Of a stretch of DNA of 64,000 bases, positions 8,959 to 20,439 are shown in pieces. Source of the DNA: Salisaeta longa DSM 21114 (GTDB taxonomy: Bacteria; Bacteroidota; Rhodothermia; Rhodothermales; Salinibacteraceae); the NCBI RefSeq assembly GCF_000419585.1, contig NZ_ATTH01000001.1:2130005-2194004 (forward strand), in the 5' to 3' direction. Under the pieces are notes generated by a model. That model was not told where the DNA came from. It was given only the letters and a program-made list of their open reading frames with translations, and did no database searches. Both the position numbers and the translations under genes were made by a program. How positions within the stretch are numbered: position 1 is the stretch's first letter; each line of letters starts with the position of its first letter.

Positions 8959-9957
8959 ATGCCCGACGACCTGCAGCTATTGGACTTTGAGACGCCCATC
9001 CACGAGCTGGAGCAGAAGCTCCAGGAGATGCGGCAACTCAATCAGGAGAACCCGGAGGACCTCTCAAAAGAGATTACGGCCCTCGAAGAGCGCGTGGAGC
9101 AGCTCCGTGCCTCGGTGTACCGCAACCTCACGCGCTGGCAACGCGTGCAGATTGCCCGCCACCCGCAGCGGCCCTACACGCTCGACCACATCGACGCGCT
9201 CACCGACGGGTTTGTGGAGCTGCACGGCGACCGCACCCACAGCGATGACCACGCCATTGTGGGCGGGCTGGCCACGTTTAAGGGCGGGCGCTACGGCCAC
9301 CGCGACCGCACGGTGATGGTGGTGGGCCACCAGAAGGGCCGCGACACGAAGGAACGCAAGTACCGTCGCTTTGGGATGCCCAACCCCGAGGGCTATCGCA
9401 AGGCCGAGCGCCTGTTCAAGCTGGCGGCGAAGTTCAACAAGCCCATCATCACGCTGCTCGACACGCCCGGGGCGTATCCGGGCCTGGAGGCCGAGGAGCG
9501 CGGTCAGGCGGAGGCCATTGCACGCAATCTGTTCGAGATGGCCCGGCTGCCGGTGCCCGTGGTGGTGGTCATCATTGGCGAAGGCGCCTCGGGCGGGGCC
9601 CTGGGCATTGGCGTGGGCGACCGCGTGCTGATGATGGAGAACGCCTGGTACTCGGTGATTGCGCCGGAGAGCTGTTCGCAAATCCTGTGGCGCTCGTGGG
9701 ACTACAAGGAGGACGCGGCGCGCGCGCTCAAACTCACCGCGCCCGACCTGGTGGAGGTCAATATTGTAGATGAGATCATCCCGGAGCCGGTGGGCGGGGC
9801 CCACAAGCGGCCGGCGGCGGCGTTTGAGGCGACCGGGCAGGCCATCGGCGCGGCGCTGGAGGCGCTCTCCGCGAAAGATCCGCAGACGCTGTTGGATGAA
9901 CGCCTCGCGCGCCTGGATGCCATCGGTCCGTTTGCCACGGCCGACGCGGATGGGTAG
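8959..9957 (+). CDS. accA: Acetyl-CoA carboxylase carboxyltransferase subunit alpha
   Basis: The 332-residue protein is a full-length AccA, the half of the carboxyltransferase that, with AccD, moves carboxyl from biotin-carrier protein to acetyl-CoA to give malonyl-CoA for fatty acid synthesis. Family hallmarks are the N-terminal coiled helix ([20 protein letters not shown]), [20 protein letters not shown], the [11 protein letters not shown] loop, the [14 protein letters not shown] segment, [20 protein letters not shown], and [19 protein letters not shown], which forms the oxyanion-hole region. The ATG at 8959 was chosen over an upstream in-frame start (8893) because the family begins near this point. 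No accD is next to it. Downstream is repeat cluster 3. Confidence 0.97.
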   Translation: MPDDLQLLDFETPIHELEQKLQEMRQLNQENPEDLSKEITALEERVEQLRASVYRNLTRWQRVQIARHPQRPYTLDHIDALTDGFVELHGDRTHSDDHAIVGGLATFKGGRYGHRDRTVMVVGHQKGRDTKERKYRRFGMPNPEGYRKAERLFKLAAKFNKPIITLLDTPGAYPGLEAEERGQAEAIARNLFEMARLPVPVVVVIIGEGASGGALGIGVGDRVLMMENAWYSVIAPESCSQILWRSWDYKEDAARALKLTAPDLVEVNIVDEIIPEPVGGAHKRPAAAFEATGQAIGAALEALSAKDPQTLLDERLARLDAIGPFATADADG

Positions 9958-10059
9958 GTTTGTGGCCCCGCGGTGGTATTTTTACACTGCTGAGAACACG
10001 GGTTTATTCTTGAAGGGGAATCCCGGAAGACGGAAAACGCCCACCATCGAACGTTTTCT

Positions 10060-11165
10060 CCATCTATGGAGATTGCCGCGTTGCTCACATCCGTTCGCGC
10101 CTCGCAATGACAAGATGGGGGTTGCTGTTTTCGTACGTTGGGCGTGCAGATGCGCAACCCGGCCCAAACGACCATCTGAACCATCGACGGATCGCTGCGA
10201 GGAGCCGAAGGCGAGGGCCGGAGGTCATGCCTGTGGTGCGTGGCAATCTCCGCAGACGAGCAGGAACGTACCGTACAGCAAGCACAAGAGTTGATCTTTG
10301 AAGGGCAATCTCCGCAATGGGACGTTTACCTCCGTACACGGAGATCGCCACATCACTCCCTACGGTCGTTCCTCGCGATGACAAGATGGGGGTTGCTGTT
10401 TTCGTACGTTGGGCGTGCAGATGCGCAACCCGGCCCAAACGACCATCTGAACCATCGACGGATCGCTGCGAGGAGCCGAAGGCGAGGGCCGGAGGTCATG
10501 CCTGTGGTGCGTGGCAATCTCCGCAGACGAGCAGGAACGTACCGTACAGCAAGCACAAGAGTTGATCTTTGAAGGGCAATCTCCGCAATGGGACGTTTAC
10601 CTCCGTACACGGAGATCGCCACATCACTCCCTACGGTCGTTCCTCGCGATGACAAGATGGGGGTTGCTGTTTTCGTACGTTGGGCGTGCAGTAGGACAAC
10701 CCGGTGTGAACGGCCATCTGAACCATCGACGGATCGCTCCCTCATTTTACCCTATTGTCATTGCGAGGAGCGGAGCGACGTGGCAATCTCCGCAACCGAG
10801 CGTTCCTGCTCGTACATGGAGATCGCCACGTCCTTCACTTCGTTCAGTCCTCGCGATGACAAGAAAGGCGTTCGTTTTTGTGAAGCGTTGGACGTGCAGT
10901 TGCACAACCCGGCCCAAACGACCATCTGAACCATCGACGGATCGCTCCCTCATTCCATCCTTTTGTCATTGCGAGCGAACGGAGTGAGCATGGCAATCTC
11001 CGCAACAGAGCGTTCCTGCTCGTACATGGCGATTGCACCGACGGCATGACCTTCGGCCCCACTTCCAGCATGACCTTCGGCCCCCACGTCCATCGCTCCG
11101 TTCAGTCCTCGCAGTGACACGATGAGTTTTGATGCGTTGGTGCAACGAGCATGCAGTTGCTCATT
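10060..11165. repeat. Composite repeat cluster 3 (reverse orientation)
   Basis: The same A/B family as clusters 1 and 2, but in the opposite orientation. Reverse-complement module A (GTTGGGCGTGCAG ... CCATCTGAACCAT) is seen near 10108-10185, 10379-10456, 10650-10735 and 10861-10945, with a much decayed copy around 11120-11180. B palindromes sit between them. Module C in reverse (ATGACCTTCGGCCCC, twice) is at about 11045-11090. Module E in reverse is at 10252-10301 and 10523-10572. The block fills the gap between the convergent genes accA and gcvP; the 9958-10059 leader shows nothing recognisable. Open frames through the repeats duplicate with the DNA and are judged non-coding. Confidence 0.9.
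10108..10691. repeat. 271-bp tandem direct repeat (two full copies plus a 42-bp third)
   Basis: Copy 1 spans 10108-10378 and copy 2 spans 10379-10649. They appear identical when read side by side. The first 42 bases of a third copy continue to about 10691, after which the sequence departs (GTAGGACAACC instead of ATGCGCAACCC). The unit holds one reverse module A, one module E and one B palindrome. Perfect identity inside a family whose members otherwise differ at many positions points to a very recent unequal exchange or slippage. Confidence 0.9.
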
Positions 11166-11193
11166 CAGCTGTGCTTGACCTGTTGGTGCCGCG

Positions 11194-14106
11194 CTACGCA
11201 TCGAGGGCCGCGGTGAGCGTCTCCTCATCGTCGGCCGCGTAGGCTTCGATGGGCGGACAGCTGCACACGAGGTTGCGGTCGCCAAACGCATCGTCCACGC
11301 GGCGCACGGTGGGCCAAAACTTGTGCTCACGTGCAAACGCCGACGGATAGGCCGCCTGCTCGCGGCTGTAGGGCGCCGTCCATTCGGAGCGCGTCACCGC
11401 TTCCGCCGTGTGGGGCGCCTGCCGCAGCACGCTTTCGTCCGCGGCCACCGCGCCATCCGCCACCGCCTGAATCTCGTCGCGGATCGAATACAGGGCATCG
11501 CAGAAGCGATCCAGCTCCGCCTTCGACTCGCTCTCGGTCGGTTCCACCATCAGCGTGCCCACCACGGGCCAGCTCATCGTGGGCGCGTGGAATCCGTAGT
11601 CCATGAGGCGCTTGGCCACATCTTGCTCGCTGATGTCCAGCTCCTGACGGAAGTGCCGCAGGTCGAGGATAAACTCGTGCGCCACGAAGCCGCGCGTGCC
11701 GGTGTACACGATGTCGTAGCGGCTGCTGAGGCGCTTGGCCACGTAGTTTGCGTTCAGGATGGCCACCTTCGTCGCACGGGTAAGGCCCTCGGCCCCCAGC
11801 ATCTTGATGTAGGCCCACGAGATCAGCAGGATCAGCGCGCTGCCGTAGGGCGCCGCGGCAACGGGCGGAATGGCCTGTGCGCCGCCGGTGTCGGCCAGCG
11901 GGTGGCCCGGCAGAAACGGCGAGAGATGCGCCGCCGTGCAGATGGGGCCCACGCCGGGGCCGCCGCCGCCGTGTGGGATGCTAAACGTCTTGTGGAGGTT
12001 CAGGTGGCACACGTCCACGCCAATCTCGGCCGGACGGCACACGCCCACCTGCGCGTTCATGTTGGCGCCGTCCATGTACACCTGTCCGCCGTGTTCGTGG
12101 ATGACGGCGCACACGTCGCGGATGTGATCCTCGAAGACACCATGCGTGGAGGGGTAGGTGACCATGAGGGCGGCGAGCCGGTCGCTGTGCTTCTCGGCCT
12201 TTGCCGTCAGATCGTCGAGGTCTACGTTGCCGTGGTCGTCGCAGGCTACCGTCACCACATCCATGCCCGCCATGGTCGCGCTAGCCGGGTTGGTGCCGTG
12301 GGCGCTTTCGGGGATGAGGCACACGGTGCGCTGGTCGTCGCCGTTGGCGCGGTGGTACGCCTGGATGACGAGCAGCCCGGCGTACTCGCCCGAGGCGCCG
12401 GAGTTGGGCTGCAGGGAGACGTCGTCGAAGCCGGTGATTTCGGCCAGGTAGCCGCTGAGCTCGTCGATGATGCGGTGATAGCCCTGGGCTTGGTCGGCCG
12501 GTGCAAACGGATGCACGTTCGCGAACGCCGGATTCGAGATCGGCATGAGCGCGGCCGTCGGGTTGAGCTTCATGGTGCACGACCCCAGCGGGATCATGCT
12601 GTGCACGAGCGAGAGGTCTTTGCTGGCCAGCTTGTGGATGTAGCGTGCCAGCTCGGTCTCGGAGTGGTGCGCGTCGAAGATTGGGTGGGCGAGCACCGGC
12701 GTGGTGCGCGCGAGCGGTCCGTCGTAGCCCGGGTCGAGCGCATCGGCGAGGTCTTCGGCACGGAGGCGGCGGCCGTTCGTTCCGCCAAAGATTTCGATGA
12801 GCGTGTTCAGCGCATCGGCGTCGGTGGCCTCGTCGAGCGCGACGCCCACCGAGCCGTCGTCGTAGTAGCGCAGGTTCACCGCGCGGGCCTCGGCGCGGCG
12901 GCGCACCTCGGCCGTCGTCATCTCGTCGCCCACATCAATGCGGAGCGTATCAAAGAAGTCGGCGTGGCGCAGCGTGTGGCCCAGCCGCTGGAGGGCCGTG
13001 CCCAGCAGGCGCGTGCGTTCGTGGACGCGCGTCGCGATGGTCCTCAGCCCTTCCGGTCCGTGGTACACGGCGTACATCCCGGCCATCACGGCCAGCAGCA
13101 CCTGTGCCGTGCAGATGTTGGACGTCGCGCGGCCCCGGCGGATGTGCTGCTCGCGCGTTTGTAGCGCCATGCGCAACGCCATGTGCCCCTCGGCATCCTT
13201 CGACACGCCAATCATGCGTCCGGGCACCTTCCGCTGAAAGCGCTCGCGCGTGGCAAAGTACGCCGCGTGCGGACCGCCGTAGCCCATGGGCACCCCAAAG
13301 CGCTGCGTAGACCCCACCACCACGTCGGCGCCCCACGTGCCCGGCGCCTCCAGCAGCACCAAGCTCAGCAGATCGGCGGCCACCGCCACGTGGGCATCGG
13401 CCGCGTGCGCCGCCTCACAAAACGCCGCGTAGTCGCGGACGGCACCATCCGTGGCCGGGTACTGCACCAGCGCGCCAAACACGTCCTCGGTGAAGGTAAA
13501 CGCGTCCGGGTCGCCCACCACCACGTTCACGTCGATGGGCTTGGCGCGGCCCTTCACAACAGCAATGGTTTGCGGATGGCAGTCGGCCGCGATGAAGAAG
13601 GTGTCGCCGTTACGGCCGCGGCCCACGCGGTTGAGCATCATCATAGCCTCGGCGGCCGCGGTGCCCTCGTCGAGGAGCGACGCGTTGGCAATCTCCAGCC
13701 CGGTCAGGTCGGTGACCATGGTCTGGAAGTTGAGGAGCGCTTCGAGGCGGCCCTGCGAGATTTCGGCCTGGTAGGGCGTGTACTGGGTGTACCACGCCGG
13801 ATTTTCGAGGATGTCGCGTTGAATGACGGGCGGCGTGATGGTGTCGTGGTAGCCCATGCCGATGAAGGAGCGCCACGCGTCGTTGTCGGCCGCGCGAGCG
13901 TCCACGTCCTCCAGGAGGGCGCGTTCGGAAAGCGCCGGGGGGAGGTCGAGCGGGCGGTCGGTGCGGATGGCCGCCGGTACGGTTTGATCGACAAGGGCGT
14001 CGAGCGAGTCGAGGCCTAAGGCGTCAAGCATCGCCGCCACATCGTCATCAGACGGTCCAATGTGGCGATCGGCAAAGACGTCGGGCGCGGAAAGCTGAAT
14101 GGGCAT
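11194..14106 (-). CDS. gcvP: Glycine dehydrogenase (decarboxylating), P protein
   Basis: The 970-residue single-chain P protein of the glycine cleavage system decarboxylates glycine with pyridoxal phosphate and passes the aminomethyl group to lipoyl-GcvH. It has both homologous halves. The N-terminal half includes [30 protein letters not shown] and [20 protein letters not shown]. The C-terminal half includes [20 protein letters not shown] and the PLP site [18 protein letters not shown], whose Lys is about residue 706. The ATG at 14106 was chosen because the family starts with a segment like FADRHIGPS; the open frame continues upstream to 14364, but that part runs into repeat cluster 4 and is not protein-like. 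gcvT and gcvH are not in the window. No glycine riboswitch is recognisable upstream. Confidence 0.97.
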   Translation of the reverse strand: MPIQLSAPDVFADRHIGPSDDDVAAMLDALGLDSLDALVDQTVPAAIRTDRPLDLPPALSERALLEDVDARAADNDAWRSFIGMGYHDTITPPVIQRDILENPAWYTQYTPYQAEISQGRLEALLNFQTMVTDLTGLEIANASLLDEGTAAAEAMMMLNRVGRGRNGDTFFIAADCHPQTIAVVKGRAKPIDVNVVVGDPDAFTFTEDVFGALVQYPATDGAVRDYAAFCEAAHAADAHVAVAADLLSLVLLEAPGTWGADVVVGSTQRFGVPMGYGGPHAAYFATRERFQRKVPGRMIGVSKDAEGHMALRMALQTREQHIRRGRATSNICTAQVLLAVMAGMYAVYHGPEGLRTIATRVHERTRLLGTALQRLGHTLRHADFFDTLRIDVGDEMTTAEVRRRAEARAVNLRYYDDGSVGVALDEATDADALNTLIEIFGGTNGRRLRAEDLADALDPGYDGPLARTTPVLAHPIFDAHHSETELARYIHKLASKDLSLVHSMIPLGSCTMKLNPTAALMPISNPAFANVHPFAPADQAQGYHRIIDELSGYLAEITGFDDVSLQPNSGASGEYAGLLVIQAYHRANGDDQRTVCLIPESAHGTNPASATMAGMDVVTVACDDHGNVDLDDLTAKAEKHSDRLAALMVTYPSTHGVFEDHIRDVCAVIHEHGGQVYMDGANMNAQVGVCRPAEIGVDVCHLNLHKTFSIPHGGGGPGVGPICTAAHLSPFLPGHPLADTGGAQAIPPVAAAPYGSALILLISWAYIKMLGAEGLTRATKVAILNANYVAKRLSSRYDIVYTGTRGFVAHEFILDLRHFRQELDISEQDVAKRLMDYGFHAPTMSWPVVGTLMVEPTESESKAELDRFCDALYSIRDEIQAVADGAVAADESVLRQAPHTAEAVTRSEWTAPYSREQAAYPSAFAREHKFWPTVRRVDDAFGDRNLVCSCPPIEAYAADDEETLTAALDA

Positions 14107-14299
14107 AGGGAGCAGACAGGGCTGAAGGCAGTCCGTTTTCAGTTTACGTTGAAAACCACAACGATCCAACAGATGAACCCTGGACGGGTTCGGGAGCCAT
14201 ACCGCCGGCGGGGGGCCGGGTTCGCGCCGCGTGTGTTCTTTAGGGGCTGTTCGCACGGCCGGCCCGCGGCACGTGCGTGGGGGCGTTAGCGACGCGGGG

Positions 14300-14930
14300 C
14301 GTGCCGTCGCTGGTTCAAATGGCCGTTCGGGCCGGGTTGTGCAAGTGCACGCCCAACGTGCCAAGGCAGCAATCCCCTACTTGTCATTGCGAGGACTGAA
14401 CGGAATGGAGAACGTGACGATCTCCATGTACGAGCAGAAACGCTCTGTTGCGGAGATTGCCACGTCGCTCCGCTCCTCGCAATGACATTGTGAGGTGGAC
14501 GAAAAACCATGCGTCGGTGGTTCAAATGGTTGTTCGGACTGATTTGCCCATCTGCACGCTCAACACGCCAAAACAGCAAATCCCTCCTTGTCATCGCGAG
14601 GACTGAACGAAGTGAAGGACGTGGCGATCTCCATGTACAGAGGTAAACGCCTCATTGCAGAGATTGCCCTTCAAAGATCAACTCTTGTGCTTGCTGTACG
14701 GTACGTTCCTGCCCGTCTGCGGAGATTGCACCACAGGCATGACCTAAAGGCCCCCGCGCTCCCGATGGTCGCTCGCAATGACATGGATGGTTGGGGGAAA
14801 GGTCAAGCGTTGATGGTTCAGATGGTTATTCGGGCCGGTTTGCGCAGCTGCACGCCCAACGTATCGACAACTACAAATCCCAGCTTGTCATCGCGAGGAA
14901 TGAGGGGCCTTGGTCATGCCACTGGTGCGT
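14300..14930. repeat. Composite repeat cluster 4
   Basis: Plus-oriented repeats between the divergent genes gcvP and the GH97 gene. Module A occurs near 14300-14376 and 14510-14588 (these two read GGTTCAAATGG rather than GGTTCAGATGG) and 14806-14885. Palindromes B lie between them. Module E is at 14671-14720 and module D at about 14731-14760. The stretch 14107-14299 before it should contain the gcvP leader; I see no riboswitch or clear promoter there. Confidence 0.9.
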
Positions 14931-15023
14931 ATGCGAAGGACGCGGCGGCCGCGCCGGATGCAAACGTCCGCGCTGGTTTGTTACTTACACGCAGCCCCTG
15001 CCCGTTCACCGGTCCACCCGCCC

Positions 15024-17069
15024 ATGATTGCCCGCCTCCTTGCCCTCGCGTTCGTCATGACTGCCCTCTCCTCCGTGGCGGCCGCCCAACCCGCCGCCCG
15101 CGCCACCTCGCCCGATGGACAGCTCGCCGTAGCGGTGACGCTGTCCGATGCCGGCACGCCGCACTACCGCGTCACCTACCGGGGGCAGCCCATCATCGAG
15201 CCCTCGCGGCTGGGTGTGGTGCTGGCCGGCGGCGACACGCTGGGCACCGGCGTCGCGCTCATGAACACCGACACGTCGGTGCACGATACCACGTGGACGC
15301 AGCCGTGGGGCGAAGCGGCCACCATCCGCGACAACCACACGCGCCTGCGCCTCACCTTCGCGGAGAGCGACGCCCCCAACCGCCGCTTCGTAGTGGCCTT
15401 TCGCGTGTTCGATAACGGCATAGGGTTCCGCTACGAGTGGCCCGCGCAGCCGGCCCTCGACCGCTTGTCCATCGTCGACGAGCTCACCGCCTTCCGCTTC
15501 GCGGCCGACCCGACCGCCTGGTGGATTCGCGCCTACGAGTACAACCGCTACGAATACCTCTACGAAGAGACGCCGCTGTCGGAGGCCGGTTACGCGCTGC
15601 ATACGCCACTCACGCTGGCGTTTCCGGACGGCGGGCCGTACGTGGCGGTGCACGAGGCCGCCCTCGTTGACTACGCGGCCATGTCGCTGCGGCGCACGGG
15701 GCGCACCACCTATCAGGCCGACCTGGCGCCGTGGTCGACCGGCGTGCGCGTCTACGGCACCGCGCCCTTCCGTTCGCCCTGGCGCACCCTGCTGATTGGC
15801 GACACCGCGGGCGACCTCATCACCAACTACACCACCCTCAATCTGAACGAACCCAACGCACTGGGCGATGTCTCGTGGGTGGAGCCGGGCAAGTACATCG
15901 GCATCTGGTGGGCCATGCACATGGGCGAGTGGACCTGGGCCAGCGGCCCGCGCCACGGCGCGACCACCGCGCACACCAAGCGCTACATCGACTTTGCGGC
16001 CAAGCACGGCTTCGATGGCGTGCTGGTGGAAGGGTGGAACAAGGGCTGGGACGGCTCTTGGGCGGGCGACGGCTCTTCCTTCTCGTTCGTCACGCCCTAC
16101 CCCGACTACGACTTTGAGGCCCTGGCCGCGTACGCCCGCTCGAAGGGCACGCGCCTGATTGGCCACCACGAAACGGGCGGCAACGCGCCGCACTACGAGG
16201 CGCAGCTCGACACGGCGTACGCCCTGATGGCCGCGCGCGGCGTGCAGGCGATCAAGACCGGCTACGTGCAATGGGGACCGTCCTTTCCGCGGATTACCGC
16301 GCGGGGCGACACGGCGCGCGAGTGGAACTACGGCCAGTACATGGTGCGCCACTACCACCACACCGTGAAGGAAGCCGCCAAGCACAAGCTGGCGCTCAAC
16401 ATCCACGAACCCGTTAAAGCCACCGGCCTGCGCCGCACCTATCCCAACCTGCTCACCCGAGAGGGCGCGCGCGGTCAGGAGTTTAACTCGCCCTGGGGCG
16501 GCGGCAACGGCCCCGACCACATTCCCACGCTCGTCTTTACGCGGATGCTCGCCGGGCCCATGGACTTCACGCCGGGCATCTTTAACCTCGATGCCACCGG
16601 CGACAGCACCAACGCCGTACCCACCACACTGGCCGGGCAACTGTCGCTGTACGTCGTGCTCTACAGTCCGCTGCAAATGGCCGCCGATCTCCCGCGCCAC
16701 TACAAGCAGCACCTCGACGCCTTTCAGTTCATCAAAGACGTACCGGTGGATTGGGCCGAGACGCGCGTGCTGGAAGCGCAGATTGGCGACTACGTCACAA
16801 TCGCGCGCAAGGACCGCGCCTCCGCGGCCTGGTACCTGGGCGCCAAAACCGACGCCGACGCGCGCACCATGACCGCACCGCTCACGTTCCTCGACGACGG
16901 CACGCGCTACACCGCCACCATCTACCGCGATGCTGCCGCGGCCGACTGGGAGACCAACCCCGAGGCGTACGTCATCGAGACGCGCCCCGTCACCGCGCAA
17001 GACACCCTGCGCATTCCGCTCGCGCCGGGCGGTGGCGTAGCCGTGCAACTGCAGCCCGCCGCGCCGTAG
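15024..17069 (+). CDS. GH97 family glycoside hydrolase (SusB-like alpha-glucosidase)
   Basis: The 681-residue protein has a signal peptide ([18 protein letters not shown]) and the GH97 order of domains: an N-terminal beta-sandwich, a TIM barrel from about residue 280, and a C-terminal beta domain. The barrel carries HHETGGN (Glu383), IKTGYVQWG (Gly413), [18 protein letters not shown] (Glu462) and REGARGQEF (Glu480/Glu486). In the GH97 family, retaining alpha-galactosidases have an Asp at the barrel position that is Gly in inverting SusB-type alpha-glucosidases. The KTGYV glycine here therefore suggests the inverting alpha-glucosidase branch, and Glu462 to Glu486 keeps the 24-residue spacing of SusB. 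Periplasmic release of glucose from alpha-glucans is inferred. The ATG at 15024 was chosen for the signal peptide; no SusC/SusD pair is adjacent. Confidence 0.88.
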   Translation: MIARLLALAFVMTALSSVAAAQPAARATSPDGQLAVAVTLSDAGTPHYRVTYRGQPIIEPSRLGVVLAGGDTLGTGVALMNTDTSVHDTTWTQPWGEAATIRDNHTRLRLTFAESDAPNRRFVVAFRVFDNGIGFRYEWPAQPALDRLSIVDELTAFRFAADPTAWWIRAYEYNRYEYLYEETPLSEAGYALHTPLTLAFPDGGPYVAVHEAALVDYAAMSLRRTGRTTYQADLAPWSTGVRVYGTAPFRSPWRTLLIGDTAGDLITNYTTLNLNEPNALGDVSWVEPGKYIGIWWAMHMGEWTWASGPRHGATTAHTKRYIDFAAKHGFDGVLVEGWNKGWDGSWAGDGSSFSFVTPYPDYDFEALAAYARSKGTRLIGHHETGGNAPHYEAQLDTAYALMAARGVQAIKTGYVQWGPSFPRITARGDTAREWNYGQYMVRHYHHTVKEAAKHKLALNIHEPVKATGLRRTYPNLLTREGARGQEFNSPWGGGNGPDHIPTLVFTRMLAGPMDFTPGIFNLDATGDSTNAVPTTLAGQLSLYVVLYSPLQMAADLPRHYKQHLDAFQFIKDVPVDWAETRVLEAQIGDYVTIARKDRASAAWYLGAKTDADARTMTAPLTFLDDGTRYTATIYRDAAAADWETNPEAYVIETRPVTAQDTLRIPLAPGGGVAVQLQPAAP

Positions 17070-17093
17070 GCGTCTGAAAAATGCGCAAACCCC

Positions 17094-17123
17094 TTGCCCG
17101 AAGGCCGCGCAGCGTCCTACGTT
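17094..17123 (+). promoter_or_regulatory. Possible promoter of leuS
   Basis: TTGCCC at 17094-17099 and TACGTT at 17118-17123 are separated by 18 bp and lie about 90 bp before the leuS start. The second box also fits the first part of the Bacteroidota -7 motif (TAnnTTTG) only loosely. Weak match, listed as a candidate. Confidence 0.25.
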
Positions 17124-17211
17124 ACCTATGACCCCTACCGCCCCGGCGCAACCTGCGTCGGCGCGCCCTCGTAGCCCTTTCCTACCCTTTTGTGCACCCG
17201 GCCCACGGCCT

Positions 17212-19827
17212 ATGTCCTACCCTTTCGAGACCATCGAGCCCAAGTGGCAGCGCTACTGGGACGAGCATCAAACCTTTCGCACCCCCGACGACATTCCCGA
17301 GGACGCCGAAAAGTGCTACGTCCTCGACATGTTTCCGTACCCGAGCGGCTCGGGGCTGCACGTAGGCCATCCCGAAGGCTACACCGCCACCGACATCTTC
17401 GCGCGCTACAAGCGGATGCAGGGCGTGCACGTGCTGCACCCCATGGGCTGGGACGCCTTCGGCCTGCCGGCCGAGCAGTACGCCCTCAAAACCAACACCC
17501 ACCCGCGCGTCACCACCGAGCGCAACATCGCCACCTTCAAGAAGCAACTGAAGCGCCTCGGCTTTTCCTACGACTGGCAGCGCGAAATCAACACCACCGA
17601 CCCCGACTACTACCGCTGGACGCAGTGGATCTTTCGGAAGCTCTACCAGCGCGGCCTGGCCTACCAGAGCGAGGAGCCGGTGTGGTGGTGCGAGGAGTTG
17701 GGCACCGTGCTGGCCAACGAAGAGGTCATTGATGGCAAAAGCGAGCGCGGCGGCTACCCCTGCGAGCGCGTCCCCATGCGGCAGTGGGTGCTCAAAATTA
17801 CGGAATACGCCGACCGCCTCCTCGACGGCCTCGACGCCCTCGACTGGCCCGAGAGCACCAAGCAGATGCAGCGCAACTGGATTGGCCGCAGCGAGGGCGC
17901 GCTGATTCACTTTCCGGTGGTGGGCCACGATGCCACCATCGACGCGTTTACCACGCGCCCCGATACGCTCTTTGGCGCCACCTACATGGTGCTCGCCCCC
18001 GAGCATGACCTGGTGGACGCCCTGACGACCGAGGACCGCGCCGATGCCGTGAGCGCCTACCGCACCCAGGCCCTGCGCAAGAGCGACCTGGAGCGCACCG
18101 AGCTGCAAAAAGAAAAAACCGGCGTCTTTACCGGCGGCTACGCGCGCAACCCGGCTACCGGCGAGGAAATTCCGGTGTACGTGGCCGACTACGTGCTCGC
18201 CTCCTACGGCACCGGCGCCATCATGGCGGTGCCCGCGCACGACGAACGCGACTTCGACTTCGCCAAGGCGTACGACCTGGAGATACGCCCCGTCATCGAG
18301 GGCGGATCGGGCGACGACGCCTACACCGACGACGGCTCGCACATCCGCTCGGCCAACGACGACGTGGACCTCAACGGCCTGGACACCGACGCCGCCACCG
18401 ACGCGATCGTTGACTGGCTGGAGGCCACCGGCTACGGCCGCGCCAAGGTGAACTACAAGCTGCGCGACTGGCTCTTTAGCCGCCAGCGCTACTGGGGCGA
18501 GCCCTTCCCCATCCTCTTCACCGAAGAAGGCGAGGCGAAGCCCGTGCCCGAAGACGAGCTGCCGGTTACCCTCCCCGACATCGACGAGTTTAAGCCCAGC
18601 GGCTCGCCGGAAGGCCCGCTGGCTACGGTGGAGGACTGGGTGGACACCGTTGATCCCGATACCGGCCGCCCCGCCCGCCGCGAAACGAACACGATGCCGC
18701 AGTGGGCCGGGTCGTGCTGGTACTACCTCCGCTTCATCGACCCCGATAACGACACGCTGCCCGTCGATCCGGAGAAGGAGAAGTTCTGGATGCCGGTGGA
18801 CCTCTACATTGGCGGCAGCGAGCATGCGGTGCTGCACCTGCTGTACGCCCGCTTTTGGCACAAGGTGCTGTACGACGCGGGCGTCGTGTCGACCAAAGAG
18901 CCCTTCCAGAAGCTCGTGCACCAGGGCCTCATCCTGGGCGAGATGGAATACACCGCGTACGTCGATGCCACGGGCGCGCCCGTCTCGGCCGAGCACGTGG
19001 AGGACGGCATTGACACGCGCACCAACCAGTCCGTCACCGCGCAAAAGCTAGACGAGGATGGCGTCACCAAAGACGGCGACCACTTTGTACGCGCCGACGA
19101 CCCCTCGATTCGGGTGGACGCGCGCAGCCACAAGATGAGCAAGAGCCGCGGCAACGTGGTGAACCCCGACGACGTGGTGGATCGCTACGGCGCGGATGCC
19201 CTTCGCCTCTACGAGATGTTTATGGGGCCGCTGGAGCAGGTGAAGCCGTGGAGCACCGACGACGTGGACGGCGTCTTCCGCTTCCTGAACCGCGTGTGGC
19301 GGCTGATCCTCGACGAGGACACGGGCGCCCCCTCGGAAGCACTCACCGATGCGGAGCCCTCGCGCGCCCAACGCCGCGCGTTGCACGTCACCATCAAGAA
19401 GGTGACCGAGGACATTGAGGCGCTGCGGTTTAACACGGCCATCGCGAAGATGATGGAGTTTGTGAACGCCGCCTACAAGTGGGATGCCGTTCCGCGATCG
19501 GTGGCCGAATCGTTTGTGCTGCTGCTCCACCCGTTTGCTCCGCACATCGCCGAGGAGCTGTGGGCGCGCCTCGGGCACGACGCCTCGCTGGCCTACGAGG
19601 ACTGGCCGACGTACGTGGAGGAGTACCTGAAGCGCGACGTGGTGCAGCTGCCGGTGCAGGTGAACGGCACCGTACGCACGACGCTGGAGGTGCCGGCCGA
19701 TGCCGATGAGGCTACCATCCTCGAAACGGCGCGGGCCGACGACAACGTGGCGCGCTTCTTGGCGGGGAAGACGGTGCAACGCGAGATCTACGTCCCCGGC
19801 CGCATCGTCAACTTTGTGGCGTCGTAA
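17212..19827 (+). CDS. leuS: Leucyl-tRNA synthetase
   Basis: An 871-residue class I aminoacyl-tRNA synthetase that charges tRNA-Leu in the cytoplasm. The HIGH-type motif is HVGH at residues 50-53 ([14 protein letters not shown]). The CP1 editing domain is present, with [18 protein letters not shown] and [19 protein letters not shown]. The leucine-specific region precedes KMSKS at 641-645 (HKMSKSRGN), and the anticodon-binding domain and C-terminal tail are complete. Length is as expected. The ATG at 17212 ([16 protein letters not shown]) fits the family; a 28-residue in-frame extension to 17128 is Pro/Ala-rich and unlikely to be translated. It follows the GH97 gene on the same strand by 142 bp and ends at repeat cluster 5. 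Confidence 0.97.
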   Translation: MSYPFETIEPKWQRYWDEHQTFRTPDDIPEDAEKCYVLDMFPYPSGSGLHVGHPEGYTATDIFARYKRMQGVHVLHPMGWDAFGLPAEQYALKTNTHPRVTTERNIATFKKQLKRLGFSYDWQREINTTDPDYYRWTQWIFRKLYQRGLAYQSEEPVWWCEELGTVLANEEVIDGKSERGGYPCERVPMRQWVLKITEYADRLLDGLDALDWPESTKQMQRNWIGRSEGALIHFPVVGHDATIDAFTTRPDTLFGATYMVLAPEHDLVDALTTEDRADAVSAYRTQALRKSDLERTELQKEKTGVFTGGYARNPATGEEIPVYVADYVLASYGTGAIMAVPAHDERDFDFAKAYDLEIRPVIEGGSGDDAYTDDGSHIRSANDDVDLNGLDTDAATDAIVDWLEATGYGRAKVNYKLRDWLFSRQRYWGEPFPILFTEEGEAKPVPEDELPVTLPDIDEFKPSGSPEGPLATVEDWVDTVDPDTGRPARRETNTMPQWAGSCWYYLRFIDPDNDTLPVDPEKEKFWMPVDLYIGGSEHAVLHLLYARFWHKVLYDAGVVSTKEPFQKLVHQGLILGEMEYTAYVDATGAPVSAEHVEDGIDTRTNQSVTAQKLDEDGVTKDGDHFVRADDPSIRVDARSHKMSKSRGNVVNPDDVVDRYGADALRLYEMFMGPLEQVKPWSTDDVDGVFRFLNRVWRLILDEDTGAPSEALTDAEPSRAQRRALHVTIKKVTEDIEALRFNTAIAKMMEFVNAAYKWDAVPRSVAESFVLLLHPFAPHIAEELWARLGHDASLAYEDWPTYVEEYLKRDVVQLPVQVNGTVRTTLEVPADADEATILETARADDNVARFLAGKTVQREIYVPGRIVNFVAS

Positions 19828-19837
19828 CAGCGCGGCC

Positions 19838-20405
19838 GCCGTTGGTCAACTGGCCACTCGGGTAGGTTCGCGCAACGGCACGCCCAACCTCCGGAAAAGC
19901 AACACCTTTCTTGTCATCGCGAGGAATGAGCGGAGGGAGTGACGTGGCGATCTCCGTGTACGGAGGTAAACATCCCATTGCGGAGATTGCACCACAGGCA
20001 TGACCTAAAGGCCCCCGCGCTCACTCCGTTCGCTCGCAATGACATTGTGGGGTGGACGAAAAATCATGCGTCGATGGTTCAAATGGCTGTTCGGGCGCGA
20101 CCGGGCAACAGCACGCCCAACCTCCGGAAAAGCAACACCTTTCTTGTCATCGCGAGGAATGAGCGGATGCGAATGACGTGGCGATCTCCATGTACGAAGA
20201 CCAACGGTTCATTGCGGAGATTGCCTTTCAAAGATCAACTCTTGTGCTTGCTGTACGGTACGTTCCTGCCCGTCTGCGGAGATTGCCGCGCTCACTTCGT
20301 TCGCTCGCAATGACAACAGGGTGGAATGAGGGAGCGATCCGTCAATGGTTCAAATGGTCATTCGGGCCGGTTTGCCCTTCTGCCCGCGCAACATATCAAC
20401 AACAG
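19838..20405. repeat. Composite repeat cluster 5
   Basis: The last block of the repeat family, in plus orientation, between the convergent genes leuS and the methyltransferase. Module A copies are near 19838-19910 (diverged), 20067-20141 and 20338-20402. Module D is at about 19990-20020, and module E at 20228-20277 is flanked on both sides by CGGAGATTGCC. I found no further copies to the right of this point. Confidence 0.9.
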
Positions 20406-20439
20406 AAGGAGGTGACGCGGAAGCTACAAGCCCCCGGCG

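Noticed and set aside
10240..10987. Open frames running through repeat cluster 3 that look like duplicated small proteins
   Set aside because: They repeat because the DNA repeats; the same modules elsewhere are read in other frames and strands with stops, so there is no sign of coding selection.
14107..14299. Glycine riboswitch before gcvP
   Set aside because: No recognisable tandem aptamer core; only the general expectation for the gene suggested it.
14107..14364. N-terminal extension of the glycine dehydrogenase frame
   Set aside because: The extension is Arg/Pro-rich, reaches into repeat DNA and is not in the family; the ATG at 14106 fits.
15006..19044. Long minus-strand frames (680 and 620 codons) opposite GH97 and leuS
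   Set aside because: Antisense shadows of well-identified genes.
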